Below are positions 40,220-49,569 of a DNA stretch of 64,000 bases, piece by piece. Each line of letters starts with the position of its first letter. Positions within the stretch are counted from its first letter, which is position 1. The notes below the pieces were generated by a model. That model was not told where the DNA came from and searched no databases. It saw only the letters and a list, made by a program, of their open reading frames with translations. Source of the stretch: Streptomyces sp. WP-1 (GTDB taxonomy: Bacteria > Actinomycetota > Actinomycetes > Streptomycetales > Streptomycetaceae); contig NZ_CP123923.1 of assembly GCF_030450125.1 (NCBI RefSeq), forward strand, positions 5,022,001 through 5,086,000. The letters run 5' to 3'. The position numbers and the translations under genes are program-made.

Positions 40220-41989
40220 TCAGCGGCCGGCCAGCGGGTTGCGCAGCGTGCCCACCAGCTGGAGCGCCGCGGAGGGATCCGCGAGGTCCACCATCTGCCG
40301 GTTGTCGCGCAGCTGGAGCCGGTTGAGGCAGGACAGCGCGAACTCGGGTGCGAAGAGGTCGTACTGCCGGAACCGGTCGGCGAGTTGCGGGTTCGCCTCC
40401 TGGTACTCGCGGGAGACCTCCGCGACCGTCCGCCAGAACTCGTCCTCGGTGAGGACGCCGTCGGCGGCGAGGTTCGCGGCGAGGAAGCGGAAGAAGCAGT
40501 CGAAGACATCGGTGAAGATCGACAGCAGCTTCTGGTCCTCCGGGATGTCGGCCCGGATCCGGGCGACCTCCGGCGGCAGCACGGCGTCCGGGTCCATCAC
40601 CACGATCTCCTCGGCGATGTCCTTGTAGACGGCCCGTCGCACGACCCCGTCCCGCAGCACCAGGATGGTGTTCTCGCCGTGCGGCATGAACGCCAGGTCG
40701 TAGGCGTAGAGGCTGTGCAGCAGCGGGGTGTAGTACGCCCGCAGGTACCGGCGCAGCCACTCGGCGGGGGCGAGCCCCGACCGCTCGACGAGGGCGCCCG
40801 CGAAGGACGCGCCCTCGTGGTCGACGTGCAGCAGGGAGGCCATGGTGGCGAGCGTCTCGCCGTCCTCCAGCGAGGGCACCGGGCTCTCCCGCCACAGCGC
40901 GGCCAGCATCTTGCGGTAGGGGGAGTAGCGGTCGGTGGCCTGCTCGTACTCCAGGTGCCGGTAGCCGACGGCGGCCCGCTCGCGGATGATCGTCAGACCG
41001 CTGCCCTTGAGCACCGGGTCGCTCTCGATCAGCTGGGCGAGCCAGTCGTTGATGGCGGGGGTGGCCTCCATGTAGGCGGCCGAGAGGCCGCGCATGAAGC
41101 CCATGTTGAGCACGGACAGGGCCGTCTTCACATAGTGCTTGTGCGGGGCGCTGGTGTTGAAGAAGGTCCGGATGGACTGCTGGGCGAGGTACTCGTCGTC
41201 GCCCTCGCCGAGCGGCACGAGGTGCCGGCGGGCCACCTCCGCCGCGAAGGTGACGGACAGCTTGTTCCACCACTGCCAGGGGTGGACGGGGATGAGGAGG
41301 TAGTCGGCCGGGTCGAGGCCCTGCGCGGCGAGCGTCCGCCCGAACCGCTCGACGGTCTCCTCGCCCAGCTCGGCCCGGATGAAGCCCTCGTACTCGATGC
41401 CGGTACCCGCGGTGAACGCGGCGCGGGAGCGGTGCGCGGCCAGCCACACCAGCCGGACGGGGTGGGCGGTCTCCGGGGCGTACGACAGGTACTCGTGGAC
41501 CCCGAAGCCGAGCCGCCCGTTGTTCGCGACGAAGCAGGGGTGGCCCTCGGTCATCCCGGTCTCGATCGCCTGGAAGCCGCTCGTCACCAGCTCGGCCGAG
41601 GTGACCTGGTGCTTGGCGAGCTTGTAGCAGGTGCCGGAGAGGGTGGAGGAGATCTCCTCCAGGTACACGGGCAGGATGGCGTCGCTCAGGCCCAGGGAGT
41701 CCTTCAGCTCGATGAAGAAATCCAGTGCGGCGAGCGGGAGTTCGGCGCCGTCCCGGTGCCGGGTGATCGAGCCGGCGTCGACCTCCCAGTGGTCCAGGGC
41801 CCGGCGCACGGCGGTGAACCGGTAGGCGGTGAGCTTGTCGTCGCTGCGGACGACGTAGCCCTCGCCGTCCTCCTCGGGGGTGATCAGGCGCTCGTGCGCG
41901 AACTCGGCGAGCGCCTTGCGGATCAGCAGCCGGTTGGCCTGCGCCCAGCGCTCGGGGGAGAGGTGGGCCACGGACTCGGCGGGGGTCAT
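40220..41989 (-). CDS. desD: Desferrioxamine synthetase (NIS synthetase)
   Basis: A 589-aa IucA/IucC-family NRPS-independent siderophore synthetase. It joins and cyclises N-hydroxy-N-succinyl/acetyl-cadaverine units with ATP to give desferrioxamines. Family marks are GHPCFVANNGRLGFGVHEYLSYAPE, YLLIPVHPWQWWN, SIRTFFNTSAPHKHYVKTALSVLNMGFMRGLS (the ATP-binding loop region) and ALVYDLAFMPHGEN-like LYAYDLAFMPHGENTILVLRDG. The ATG overlaps the desC stop by ATGA. Last gene of the des operon. Confidence 0.97.
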   Translation of the reverse strand: MTPAESVAHLSPERWAQANRLLIRKALAEFAHERLITPEEDGEGYVVRSDDKLTAYRFTAVRRALDHWEVDAGSITRHRDGAELPLAALDFFIELKDSLGLSDAILPVYLEEISSTLSGTCYKLAKHQVTSAELVTSGFQAIETGMTEGHPCFVANNGRLGFGVHEYLSYAPETAHPVRLVWLAAHRSRAAFTAGTGIEYEGFIRAELGEETVERFGRTLAAQGLDPADYLLIPVHPWQWWNKLSVTFAAEVARRHLVPLGEGDDEYLAQQSIRTFFNTSAPHKHYVKTALSVLNMGFMRGLSAAYMEATPAINDWLAQLIESDPVLKGSGLTIIRERAAVGYRHLEYEQATDRYSPYRKMLAALWRESPVPSLEDGETLATMASLLHVDHEGASFAGALVERSGLAPAEWLRRYLRAYYTPLLHSLYAYDLAFMPHGENTILVLRDGVVRRAVYKDIAEEIVVMDPDAVLPPEVARIRADIPEDQKLLSIFTDVFDCFFRFLAANLAADGVLTEDEFWRTVAEVSREYQEANPQLADRFRQYDLFAPEFALSCLNRLQLRDNRQMVDLADPSAALQLVGTLRNPLAGR

Positions 41990-42519
41990 GCGGACACCGC
42001 CTTCGTGAACTGCTCGCGGGTGCAGAAGCTCAGCAGGGCCTCTTTCTCCGGCTTCTGTATCTCGCGCTCGGCCACGAACCCGACGGCCGCGTTCAGCGCG
42101 TGCACCGCCTTGTTGCGCACGTCCGGTTCCACGACGACGCGCTCCACGGCCGGGTCCTCGAAGAGGTGGGCCATGACGGCGGTGATGACGGCTTTGGTGA
42201 ACCCGTGCTCGGGGGTGTCGGTCGCGGGGGTCAGGAAGTGCATCCCGACATCGCCCGGCCGCGGCTCGTAGAGGCCGACCAGTTCCCGGTGGGCGGGGTC
42301 GTACCTCTCCAGGAGGAAGGCGGGGACGCCGTCCCGGAGCCCGAGCAGCGCGTGCTGGTGCTCGTCGGCGGCTATCTCCATGTACGCCCGCTCGATGTCC
42401 TCCAGTCTGGCGTCCTGCATCATCCAGAAGGCGGCCTTCGGGTGGGTGATCCAGGAGTGCAGCAGCTCGGCGTCCTTGAGCGGGTCGACGGGCCGGAAGG
42501 TGAAGGTCAGGTCGGTCAT
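41986..42519 (-). CDS. desC: Desferrioxamine N-acyltransferase
   Basis: A 177-aa GNAT-type acyltransferase of the IucB/RhbD group that acylates N-hydroxycadaverine with succinyl- or acetyl-CoA. Marks are [99 protein letters not shown], which holds the CoA-binding turn. It overlaps desB by four bases on one side and desD by four on the other. Confidence 0.96.
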   Translation of the reverse strand: MTDLTFTFRPVDPLKDAELLHSWITHPKAAFWMMQDARLEDIERAYMEIAADEHQHALLGLRDGVPAFLLERYDPAHRELVGLYEPRPGDVGMHFLTPATDTPEHGFTKAVITAVMAHLFEDPAVERVVVEPDVRNKAVHALNAAVGFVAEREIQKPEKEALLSFCTREQFTKAVSA

Positions 42520-43799
42520 ACGGCGAACTCCTGGAAGGCGATGGACTTCTCGACCGGGTAGTACTCGCTGCCGAGCACCTCGCGGATGATGCTCGCGTTG
42601 CGGTAGGGGCCCATGCCCAGGTCGGGGCTGGTGATGCTGTGCGTGTGGACGCCGGCGTTCTGGAGGAAGACACCGCGCCCGGTGACGTCGATGGCGTAGT
42701 TGCGGGCGACGTCGAAGCGGCCCTGGCCGTCGAAGCGCAGCCGCTCGCGCAGCGGGGCGAGGAAGGCCGGGGGCGCGTAGTGGTAGCCGGTGGCCAGCAC
42801 CAGGCCCTCGGTGCGGATCTCGTAGTCCTTGCCCTGCTCGTCCTGGCGGAAGCCGAGCGTGTACGCCCCGTCCTCGTGACGGGCGCTGTTCAGCGAGGAG
42901 TTGGTGAGCAGCCGGGTGGGCACCGGCCGGCCCGCGCTGGTCACGTTCTTCTGGTACAGCAGGTCGAAGATCGCGTCGATGAGCTCCGAGTTGATGCCCT
43001 TGAACAGCCCCTTCTGCTGCTTCTCCAGCCGGTAGCGGGTCTCCTCGGGCAGCGCGCGGAAGTAGTCGATGTAGTCCGGGGAGGTCATCTCCAGGGTCAG
43101 CTTGGTGTACTCCAGCGGGAAGAACCTCGGGGAGCGGGTGACCCAGTTGAGCTGGTAGCCGTGGACGTCGATCTCGGACAGCAGCTCGTAGTAGATCTCG
43201 GCCGCGCTCTGCCCGCTGCCGACGACCGTGATGGACTTCTTCTGCTGCAGCTCCGCCTTGCGGTGCATGTACTCGGAGGTGTGCAGGAGGTCACCGCCCA
43301 GGTCCCGGCAGGACTCGGGGAGGTAGGGCACCGTGCCCGTGCCGAGCACGAGGTGCCGGGCGCGCAGGGTGTCACCGGCGGCGGTCCGCACGACGTAGAG
43401 GTCGTCCTCGTACGACACCTCGGTGACCGTCGTGCCGAAGCGGACGCAGCTCAGCTTGCCGGCGGCCCAGCGGCAGTAGTCGTCGTACTCCACCCGCAGC
43501 GGATAGAAGTTCTCGCGGATGTAGAAGGAGTACAGCCGGCCCTTCTCCTTCAGGTAGTTGAGGAAGGAGTACGGCGAGGTCGGGTCGGCGAGGGTGACCA
43601 GGTCCGACATGAACGGGGTCTGGAGGTGGGCGCCGTCCAGGAACATCCCGGCGTGCCACTCGAAGTCGGGCTTCGACTCCAGGAAGACGGCGTCCAGTTC
43701 GGCGATCGGCTCGGTCAGGCAGGCGAGGCCGAGGTTGAAGGGGCCGAGCCCGATCCCCACGAGGTCGTGGATGCGGCTGGATTCAGGAAGCGCGGTCAA
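42516..43799 (-). CDS. desB: Cadaverine N-monooxygenase
   Basis: A 427-aa FAD/NADPH N-hydroxylase of the IucD/PvdA family. The start is TTG 43799: GGGAGAG lies five bases upstream, and every later ATG or GTG would cut the N-terminal FAD motif [15 protein letters not shown]. It thus begins 17 bases inside the end of desA. The NADPH motif is [19 protein letters not shown], and [10 protein letters not shown] is the conserved C-terminal signature. It hydroxylates cadaverine, the second step of desferrioxamine synthesis. Confidence 0.95.
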   Translation of the reverse strand: MTALPESSRIHDLVGIGLGPFNLGLACLTEPIAELDAVFLESKPDFEWHAGMFLDGAHLQTPFMSDLVTLADPTSPYSFLNYLKEKGRLYSFYIRENFYPLRVEYDDYCRWAAGKLSCVRFGTTVTEVSYEDDLYVVRTAAGDTLRARHLVLGTGTVPYLPESCRDLGGDLLHTSEYMHRKAELQQKKSITVVGSGQSAAEIYYELLSEIDVHGYQLNWVTRSPRFFPLEYTKLTLEMTSPDYIDYFRALPEETRYRLEKQQKGLFKGINSELIDAIFDLLYQKNVTSAGRPVPTRLLTNSSLNSARHEDGAYTLGFRQDEQGKDYEIRTEGLVLATGYHYAPPAFLAPLRERLRFDGQGRFDVARNYAIDVTGRGVFLQNAGVHTHSITSPDLGMGPYRNASIIREVLGSEYYPVEKSIAFQEFAV

Positions 43800-45225
43800 G
43801 GGACTCTCCCAGGTACTGCTCGGCGTGGCCGGCGATGAGATCGAGGACGGCGGCGATGTCGGACGGCGTCGTCTCGGGGTTGAGCAGGGTGAACTTCAGG
43901 TAGTGGCGGCCGTCCACCTTGGTGCCCGCGACCACGGCGTCGCCGGAGGCGAACAGGGCCTTGCGGGCGTGCAGATTGGCGCGGTCGATCTCGGCCGGGT
44001 CGGTGACGGCGGCCGGTATGTAGCGGAAGACCAGGGTGGACAGGGACGGCTCGACCACGACGTCGTAGCGCGGGTCGGCGGCGAGCAGGTGCCAGCCCTG
44101 GACGGCCAGGTCGCAGACCTCGTCGAAGAGTTCGCCGATGCCGTCGGCGCCCATGACGCGCAGCGTCAGCCACAGCTTGAGGGCGTCGAAGCGGCGGGTG
44201 GTCTGGAGGGACTTGTCGACCTGGTTGGGGATGCGCTCGCGCACCGCCCGGCGCGGGTTGAGGTACTCCGCGTGGTAGGTGGCGTGCCGCAGCGTTGCCG
44301 TGTCGCGCACCAGCAGGGCGGACGAACTCACCGGCTGGAAGAAGGACTTGTGGTAGTCGACGGTGACCGAGTCGGCGCGCTCGATGCCGTCGATGCGGTG
44401 CCGGTACTTGCGCGAAGTGAGCAGTCCGCAGCCGTAGGCCGCGTCCACGTGCATCCAGGCGCCGTGGCGGTCGCAGAGTTCGGCGATCTCGGGCAGCGGG
44501 TCGATGGAGCCGAAGTCGGTGGTGCCGGCGGTGGCGACGACGGCCATGGGCACCAGGCCCTCGGCGCGGCAGCGCTCCAGCTCACGGGCGAGCGCGACGG
44601 TCTGCATGCGCTTGTCGCGGTCGACGGGGACGGTGACGACCGCGTCGGGGCCGAGCCCGAGCAGTTTCGCCGACTTCTGCACGCTGAAGTGGCCGGCCGC
44701 GGAGGCGAAGATCCGCAGTTTCGCGAGGTCGTCGCTCTTGGCCTCCTCGCGGGCCAGCAGCAGCGCCTGGAGGTTGGACTGGCTGCCGCCGGAGGTGAAC
44801 ACGCCGTCGGCGGCGGGGCCGAGGCCGATCCGCGCGGTCGTCCAGTCGATCAGCTTGCGCTCGATGAGCGTGCCGCCGGCCGACTGGTCCCAGGTGTCCA
44901 GGGAGGAGTTGACCGCGGTGAGCACGGCCTCGCCGAGCAGGGCCGGGATGACGACCGGGCAGTTGAGGTGGGCGAGGTAGCGCGGGTGGTGGAAGTAGAC
45001 CGCGTCCTTCAGGTACACGTCCTCCAGCTCGTCGAGGACGGCGGCGGTGTCGCCGAGCGGGCGGTCGAGGTCGATGGCGTCGACGCGGGGGGACAGTTCG
45101 TCCACGGCGACGCCGGTGAACGGGCGCTCGGTGGCGGCGAGTTTCGCCGCCACCCGCTCGACTCCTTCGGTCACGGAACGGCGGTAGTGCTCCGCGGTGA
45201 GGCCATTGAGCAGGTGGGAGCGCAT
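43783..45225 (-). CDS. desA: PLP-dependent lysine decarboxylase
   Basis: A 480-aa group II decarboxylase with GGAGGA ahead of ATG 45225. The PLP lysine lies in [22 protein letters not shown], and the ring-stacking region is [10 protein letters not shown] after [18 protein letters not shown]. The N-terminal [21 protein letters not shown] is typical of the family. It forms cadaverine from lysine, the first committed step. An iron box lies 38 bases upstream of its start, and its 3' end overlaps desB by 17 bases. Confidence 0.97.
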   Translation of the reverse strand: MRSHLLNGLTAEHYRRSVTEGVERVAAKLAATERPFTGVAVDELSPRVDAIDLDRPLGDTAAVLDELEDVYLKDAVYFHHPRYLAHLNCPVVIPALLGEAVLTAVNSSLDTWDQSAGGTLIERKLIDWTTARIGLGPAADGVFTSGGSQSNLQALLLAREEAKSDDLAKLRIFASAAGHFSVQKSAKLLGLGPDAVVTVPVDRDKRMQTVALARELERCRAEGLVPMAVVATAGTTDFGSIDPLPEIAELCDRHGAWMHVDAAYGCGLLTSRKYRHRIDGIERADSVTVDYHKSFFQPVSSSALLVRDTATLRHATYHAEYLNPRRAVRERIPNQVDKSLQTTRRFDALKLWLTLRVMGADGIGELFDEVCDLAVQGWHLLAADPRYDVVVEPSLSTLVFRYIPAAVTDPAEIDRANLHARKALFASGDAVVAGTKVDGRHYLKFTLLNPETTPSDIAAVLDLIAGHAEQYLGESLDRAS

Positions 45226-45262
45226 GGGGGGTCCTCCGGGGGGAAGTCCGTGGGGATGGAAC

Positions 45263-45281
45263 TTAGGTTAGCCTAACCTAA
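45263..45281. promoter_or_regulatory. Iron box (DmdR1 operator) before desA
   Basis: TTAGGTTAGCCTAACCTAA is a perfect palindrome apart from its centre and is extended to AACTTAGG...CCTAAGTT over 45260-45284. It fits the streptomycete DmdR/DtxR consensus and ends 37 bases before the desA start. Confidence 0.95.
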
Positions 45282-45361
45282 GTTCTTTGGGTCGAGGCAC
45301 ACGTGTGCCGAAGGGCTGGGGGGAAGGGCGAAGAGGGGGAAGCGGCGACGGGGGAGGGTGA

Positions 45362-46207
45362 CTACTCGCCGGTCGCCCGGAGCTGTTCCTCGGTCAGACC
45401 GCGCCGCCAGTACCCGACGAAGGTCACCCGGCGCCGGTCGACCCCGCGGTCCCCGACGAAGTGCCGCCGCAACGCCTTCACCTGGCCGGACTCGCCGGCG
45501 ATCCAGACGTACGGGTGCGCCGTGTCGGGGAGTCGGGCACTCTGGACGGCGGCGAGCGGCTCGGGGGCGCCCTCGCCGCGCACCAGCCAGGTGATCTCCG
45601 CGTCGGCGTCCGTGCGCACGTCCTGGATGTCACCGGCGTGCGGCACCTGGAGCCAGGCGCGCACGCGGGTGCCCGCCGGGAGGGATTCGAGGATCGCGGT
45701 CGCGGCGGGTACGGCGGTCTCGTCGCCCCACATCACCACGAGGTCGGTGTCCTCGGGCGGCCGGAACCGGATGGCCCGGTTGTCGGCGAGCACGGGCCCG
45801 AGGACCAGCACCCGGTCGCCGGGGACGGCCCGCGCGGCCCACTGGGCGGCGGGCCCCGCGGGGGCGGCGGCGCCGGGGTCGACCCCGTGCAGGGCGAAGT
45901 CGATGTCGATCTCGTCCGGCTCGCGCCGCAGCTCCCGCAGGGTGTACGAGCGCATCACGGCCCGTACGTCCTCCGGCAGTTCGCGGTACTCCTGCCACCA
46001 CGCCTCTCCCAGGTCGCGCGGCACGACGGGCTCCTTCTGCCCGGGGTGCGGCAGGAACAGGGAGAGGGACTGATCGCGTCCGTCGGAGTGGAAGCCCTTC
46101 AGATCGGCTCCGTCGAAGGTGACCCGCACCAGGGAGGGCCCGAGCCTTCTGGTGCGTGCGACCCGGAGGGAGAACAGGGTGAAGGGTTCGACGGCGGCCG
46201 TGGTCAT
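45362..46207 (-). CDS. desF: Siderophore-interacting FAD-binding protein (ferric-siderophore reductase)
   Basis: A 281-aa ViuB/SIP-family protein. ATG 46207 has AGGAG five bases upstream. The FAD-binding strand is FTLFSLRVARTRRLGPSLVRVTFDGADLKGF with RSYTLRELRREPDEIDIDFALHG, the R-x-Y-T-x-R type motif. The SIP domain has VVMWGDETAVPAATAILESLP and YVWIAGESGQVKALRRHFV. It releases iron from imported ferrioxamine. It lies 35 bases after desE and 136 bases before desA on the same strand. Confidence 0.93.
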   Translation of the reverse strand: MTTAAVEPFTLFSLRVARTRRLGPSLVRVTFDGADLKGFHSDGRDQSLSLFLPHPGQKEPVVPRDLGEAWWQEYRELPEDVRAVMRSYTLRELRREPDEIDIDFALHGVDPGAAAPAGPAAQWAARAVPGDRVLVLGPVLADNRAIRFRPPEDTDLVVMWGDETAVPAATAILESLPAGTRVRAWLQVPHAGDIQDVRTDADAEITWLVRGEGAPEPLAAVQSARLPDTAHPYVWIAGESGQVKALRRHFVGDRGVDRRRVTFVGYWRRGLTEEQLRATGE

Positions 46208-46242
46208 GGGGGCTCCTGTCGGAATGGGGGCGGGGGCTGCTG

Positions 46243-47289
46243 CTAGCTGACCTTCTTCGCCTTCTCCAGGGCCTCGGCGAGGCTCGTCAGCAGCGGTACG
46301 CACTTGTCGTAGGACAGGATCGGCTCGGGGGAGCGGGCGATGACCTGTCCCGCCTTGACGGCCGGCAGCTTCTTCCAGGTCGGCTTGGTGATGTCCGCGG
46401 GCTGGATCGCCGACGAGCGGTCGTCCATCATGATGACGTCGGCCTGGTACTTGTCGACGTTCTCCCAGCTCAGCGACTCGTACCAGCCGCCGCCCTGCTT
46501 CTTGGCGCTCTCCGGCGGCTCCACGAAGTTCACGCCGAGGGCCTTGAAGTACTCCAGGTCGATGGACAGATGCGTCCCCGAGACGTAGAAGAGCTGGTCG
46601 CTCGCGCTGCCGGCCATCACCTTGATGTGCGGCTTGGCCTTGGCGGCGGCCCGCAGCCGGGCGGCGGCCGCCTCGAACCGCTTCTTCGCGTCGGTGACCT
46701 TGGCGGCCTTCATGTCGGCGCCGAGCGACTCGGCGAGGTCCCACATCCGCTGCAGCGGCTGGGTGATCTGGCGGTCGTACACGGAGATGCCGACGCTGGG
46801 GGCGAGTTCGGCTATCTGCTTGACGGACTGCTCGGGGACGTACCAGAGGGTGCCGGCGTCGTCGAACATCGTGGTGATCAGCACGTCGGGGGAGAGGGCG
46901 GCGTACTTCTCGACGTTGAACTGGCCCCAGGCGTTGCCGAGGACGGTCAGCTTGCTGACGTCCATGTCGCCGGCCTGGACGTCGGGCTTGCCGCCCGTGG
47001 TCGTGGTGGGGCCGAAGACGCCCTTGACCTGGACGCCGTAGTCGTAGAGCGCGGCGCCGACGCCGGTGAAGGCGACGATGTTCGCGGGGACCTTGTCGAG
47101 CTTCACGGTCTTGCCGCGGTCGTCCTTGAACGTCCAGGGACCCGACTTCGCCGCGGTCGACCCGCTGCCGGAGTCCTTCGCTTTGCCCTTGTCGTCCCCA
47201 CAGGCCGCGAGCGCGACGCCGAGCCCTACGGCGCCGCCCGCGGCGAGCAGGCCGCGGCGAGAGAGGTGGATGGCACGGGCATGGGACAT
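46243..47289 (-). CDS. desE: Ferrioxamine-binding lipoprotein
   Basis: A 348-aa ABC-type siderophore-binding protein. The signal has a twin-arginine-like SRRGLLAAGG and a lipobox LAAC, so it would be a lipoprotein, perhaps Tat-exported. Mature marks are ALYDYGVQVKGVFGPTTTTGG, SPDVLITTMFDDAG and ADVIMMDDRSSAIQPADI. Long helix ALRAAAKAKPHIKVMAG links the two lobes. It is the first gene of the desEF unit, preceded by its own iron box, and presents ferrioxamine to a permease encoded elsewhere. Confidence 0.94.
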   Translation of the reverse strand: MSHARAIHLSRRGLLAAGGAVGLGVALAACGDDKGKAKDSGSGSTAAKSGPWTFKDDRGKTVKLDKVPANIVAFTGVGAALYDYGVQVKGVFGPTTTTGGKPDVQAGDMDVSKLTVLGNAWGQFNVEKYAALSPDVLITTMFDDAGTLWYVPEQSVKQIAELAPSVGISVYDRQITQPLQRMWDLAESLGADMKAAKVTDAKKRFEAAAARLRAAAKAKPHIKVMAGSASDQLFYVSGTHLSIDLEYFKALGVNFVEPPESAKKQGGGWYESLSWENVDKYQADVIMMDDRSSAIQPADITKPTWKKLPAVKAGQVIARSPEPILSYDKCVPLLTSLAEALEKAKKVS

Positions 47290-47341
47290 GGGGAGGACCG
47301 CTTTCGAACGGGGCGCAGCGCCCGCCGGACAAGTGCGAGGC

Positions 47342-47360
47342 TTAGGTTAGCCTAACCTTC
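47342..47360. promoter_or_regulatory. Iron box (DmdR1 operator) before desE
   Basis: TTAGGTTAGCCTAACCTTC matches the desA iron box at 17 of 19 bases, losing only the last two. It lies 53 bases upstream of the desE start and gives uptake its own iron control. Confidence 0.92.
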
Positions 47361-47458
47361 TTGTCTGTCCAGGGGTGGTGCGGGTCCCCGGCGGCCGGGG
47401 CTCCCGGCAGGGGACGCGCCCCGGCGGACGCGCCCCCTCGGCCGGTGTCCCGGCAGGC

Positions 47459-48619
47459 TCAGCCCGCCAGCCCCAACTCCCGTGCGATCAGCATCCGCTG
47501 GACCTCGCTCGTGCCCTCGCCGATCTCCAGGATCTTGGAGTCGCGCCACATGCGGGCCACCGGGTACTCGTTCATGAAGCCGTAGCCGCCGTGGACCTGG
47601 GTGGCCTCGCGGGCGTTGTCGACCGCGATCGTGGAGGAGTACAGCTTGGCCATCGCCGCCTCCTTCTTGAAGGGTTCGCCGGCGACCAGCCGGTAGGCGG
47701 CGTCGCGCCAGGCGAGGCGGGCGGTGTACGCCTTCATCTCCATGTCGGCGATCTTGAACTGGATCGCCTGGTTGGCGCCGATCGGGCGGCCGAAGGCGTG
47801 CCGCTCCTTGGCGTACCTCACCGACTCGTCCACACAGCCCTGCGCCAGGCCCGTCGCGAGGGCGGCGATGGCGATGCGGCCCTCGTCCAGGATGCGCAGG
47901 AACTGGGCGTACCCGCGGCCCTCTTGGCCGACCAGGTTGGCGGCGGGCACCCGCACGTCCACGAAGGAGAGTTCACGGGTGTCCGAGGCGTTCCAGCCGA
48001 CCTTGGAGTACGGCGCCGCGACCGTGAAGCCCGGGGTGCCGGACGGCACGATGATCGAGGAGATCAGCGGTTTGCCGTCGGGCTTGCGGCCGGTGACCGC
48101 GGTGACCGTGACCAGCCCGGTGATGTCCGTGCCCGAGTTGGTGATGAAGCACTTGGTGCCGTTGATCACCCATTCGTCGGTGTCGGGGTCGAGACGGGCC
48201 GTCGTCCGCGTGCCGCCCGCGTCCGAGCCGCAGTCCGGCTCGGTCAGGCCGAAGGCGCCGAGGATCTCGCCCGCGCAGAGGCGGGGCAGCCACTCGCGCT
48301 TCTGCTCCTCGGTGCCGAAGAGATGGATGGGCATCGCGCCCAGCGAGACACCGGCCTCCAGGGTGATCGCCACCGAGGAGTCCACCCGGGCCAGCTCCTC
48401 CAGGGCGATGCCGAGCGCCAGGTAGTCGCCGCCCATGCCGCCGTACTCCTCCGGGAACGGCAGCCCGAACAGACCCATCCGGCCCATCTCGCGGACGATC
48501 TCGTAGGGGAACTCGTGCCGCTCGTAGAAGTCGCCGATCTTCGGCGCCACGACATCGTGCGCGAACTCCTCCACCGTACGGCGGAGTTCCTCCAGCTCGG
48601 GGCTGAGGCGGTGGTCCAT
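47459..48619 (-). CDS. acdH: Acyl-CoA dehydrogenase (isovaleryl-CoA type)
   Basis: A 386-aa FAD enzyme. I use ATG 48619; GTG 48628 makes a GTGA overlap with the HMG-CoA lyase stop and is an equal alternative. Signature parts are EILGAFGLTEPDCGSDAGGTRTTA, the VGWNASDTRELSFVDVRVP strand, LDEGRIAIAALATGLAQGCVDESVRYAKERHAFGRPIGANQAIQFKIADM, and QVHGGYGFMNEYPVARMWRDSKILEIGEGTSEVQRMLIAREL, where Glu in EIGEGT is the family's catalytic-type base. It opens the leucine route by oxidising isovaleryl-CoA to methylcrotonyl-CoA, judged by the neighbouring carboxylase and HMG-CoA lyase. The symbol follows the streptomycete enzyme for branched-chain acids. Confidence 0.9.
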   Translation of the reverse strand: MDHRLSPELEELRRTVEEFAHDVVAPKIGDFYERHEFPYEIVREMGRMGLFGLPFPEEYGGMGGDYLALGIALEELARVDSSVAITLEAGVSLGAMPIHLFGTEEQKREWLPRLCAGEILGAFGLTEPDCGSDAGGTRTTARLDPDTDEWVINGTKCFITNSGTDITGLVTVTAVTGRKPDGKPLISSIIVPSGTPGFTVAAPYSKVGWNASDTRELSFVDVRVPAANLVGQEGRGYAQFLRILDEGRIAIAALATGLAQGCVDESVRYAKERHAFGRPIGANQAIQFKIADMEMKAYTARLAWRDAAYRLVAGEPFKKEAAMAKLYSSTIAVDNAREATQVHGGYGFMNEYPVARMWRDSKILEIGEGTSEVQRMLIARELGLAG

Positions 48620-48624
48620 GCTGA

Positions 48625-49569
48625 TCACTGGTCCTTGTGGGAGAGGGCGCGGACGGTACGGGAGGGGCTCGGCCGGTCCAGATGGGCGGCCATCCACACG
48701 CTCGTGGCGGTGAGGCGGCCGAGGTCGACGCCGGTCTCGATGCCGAGTCCGTGCAGCATCCAGACCAGGTCCTCGGTGGCGAGGTTGCCGGTGGCGGACT
48801 TGGCGTACGGGCAGCCGCCGAGCCCGCCGGCGGAGGCGTCGACCGTCGTCACACCGTGCTCCAGGGCCGCGTAGGTGTTCGCGAGCGCCTGGCCGTAGGT
48901 GTCGTGGAAGTGCACGCCGATCTCGTCGGTCGGCACGCCCTCCTCGTTGAGCAGGTTCAGGAGTTCCTGGACATGTCCGGGGGTGGCCACGCCGATGGTG
49001 TCGCCGAGGCTCAGCTCGTCGCAGCCCATGTTCCGCAGGGCGGTGCAGACGCGGGCCACCTGGTGCAGCGGGACGGCGCCCTCCCACGGGTCGCCGAAGC
49101 ACATGGAGACATAGCCGCGCACCCGGGCGCCCGCGTCCTTGGCCTGGCGCACCACCGGCTCGAACACCGCGAGGGACTCGTCCACCGTGCGGTTGAGGTT
49201 GGCCTCGGCGAAGGACTCGGTGGCGCTGGCGAACACCGCGATCCGGTCCGCGCCGAGGGCCAGCGCCCGGTCCAGGCCGCGCCGGTTGGGCACCAGGACG
49301 GGCAGCTCGATGCCGGGCAGGTCGCGCACCCGCGGGAACAGCTCCTCCGCGTCGGCGAGTTGGGGCACCCACTTGGGGTGCACGAAGCTCGTCGCCTCGA
49401 TCGTCGTCAGGCCCGCCTCGGCCAGGCGGCGGATGAAGTCCGCCTTCACCTCGGTCGGTACGGCACCCTTCTCGTTCTGCAGCCCGTCGCGCGCGCCGAC
49501 CTCGTGGATCCGCACCCGGGCGGGCAGGCCCGAGGCCGGTACGACCATGGGCAGGGGCCCGGCGTTCAC
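48625..49569 (-). CDS. Hydroxymethylglutaryl-CoA lyase
   Basis: A 314-aa TIM-barrel lyase that splits HMG-CoA to acetyl-CoA and acetoacetate, the last step of leucine breakdown. GTG 49569 overlaps the carboxylase stop (GTGA). Motifs are [27 protein letters not shown] (metal and substrate site), [71 protein letters not shown] with the metal HxH-type His and catalytic Cys in GGCPYA. The preceding gene is a biotin carboxylase and the following one the acyl-CoA dehydrogenase. Confidence 0.93.
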   Translation of the reverse strand: MNAGPLPMVVPASGLPARVRIHEVGARDGLQNEKGAVPTEVKADFIRRLAEAGLTTIEATSFVHPKWVPQLADAEELFPRVRDLPGIELPVLVPNRRGLDRALALGADRIAVFASATESFAEANLNRTVDESLAVFEPVVRQAKDAGARVRGYVSMCFGDPWEGAVPLHQVARVCTALRNMGCDELSLGDTIGVATPGHVQELLNLLNEEGVPTDEIGVHFHDTYGQALANTYAALEHGVTTVDASAGGLGGCPYAKSATGNLATEDLVWMLHGLGIETGVDLGRLTATSVWMAAHLDRPSPSRTVRALSHKDQ

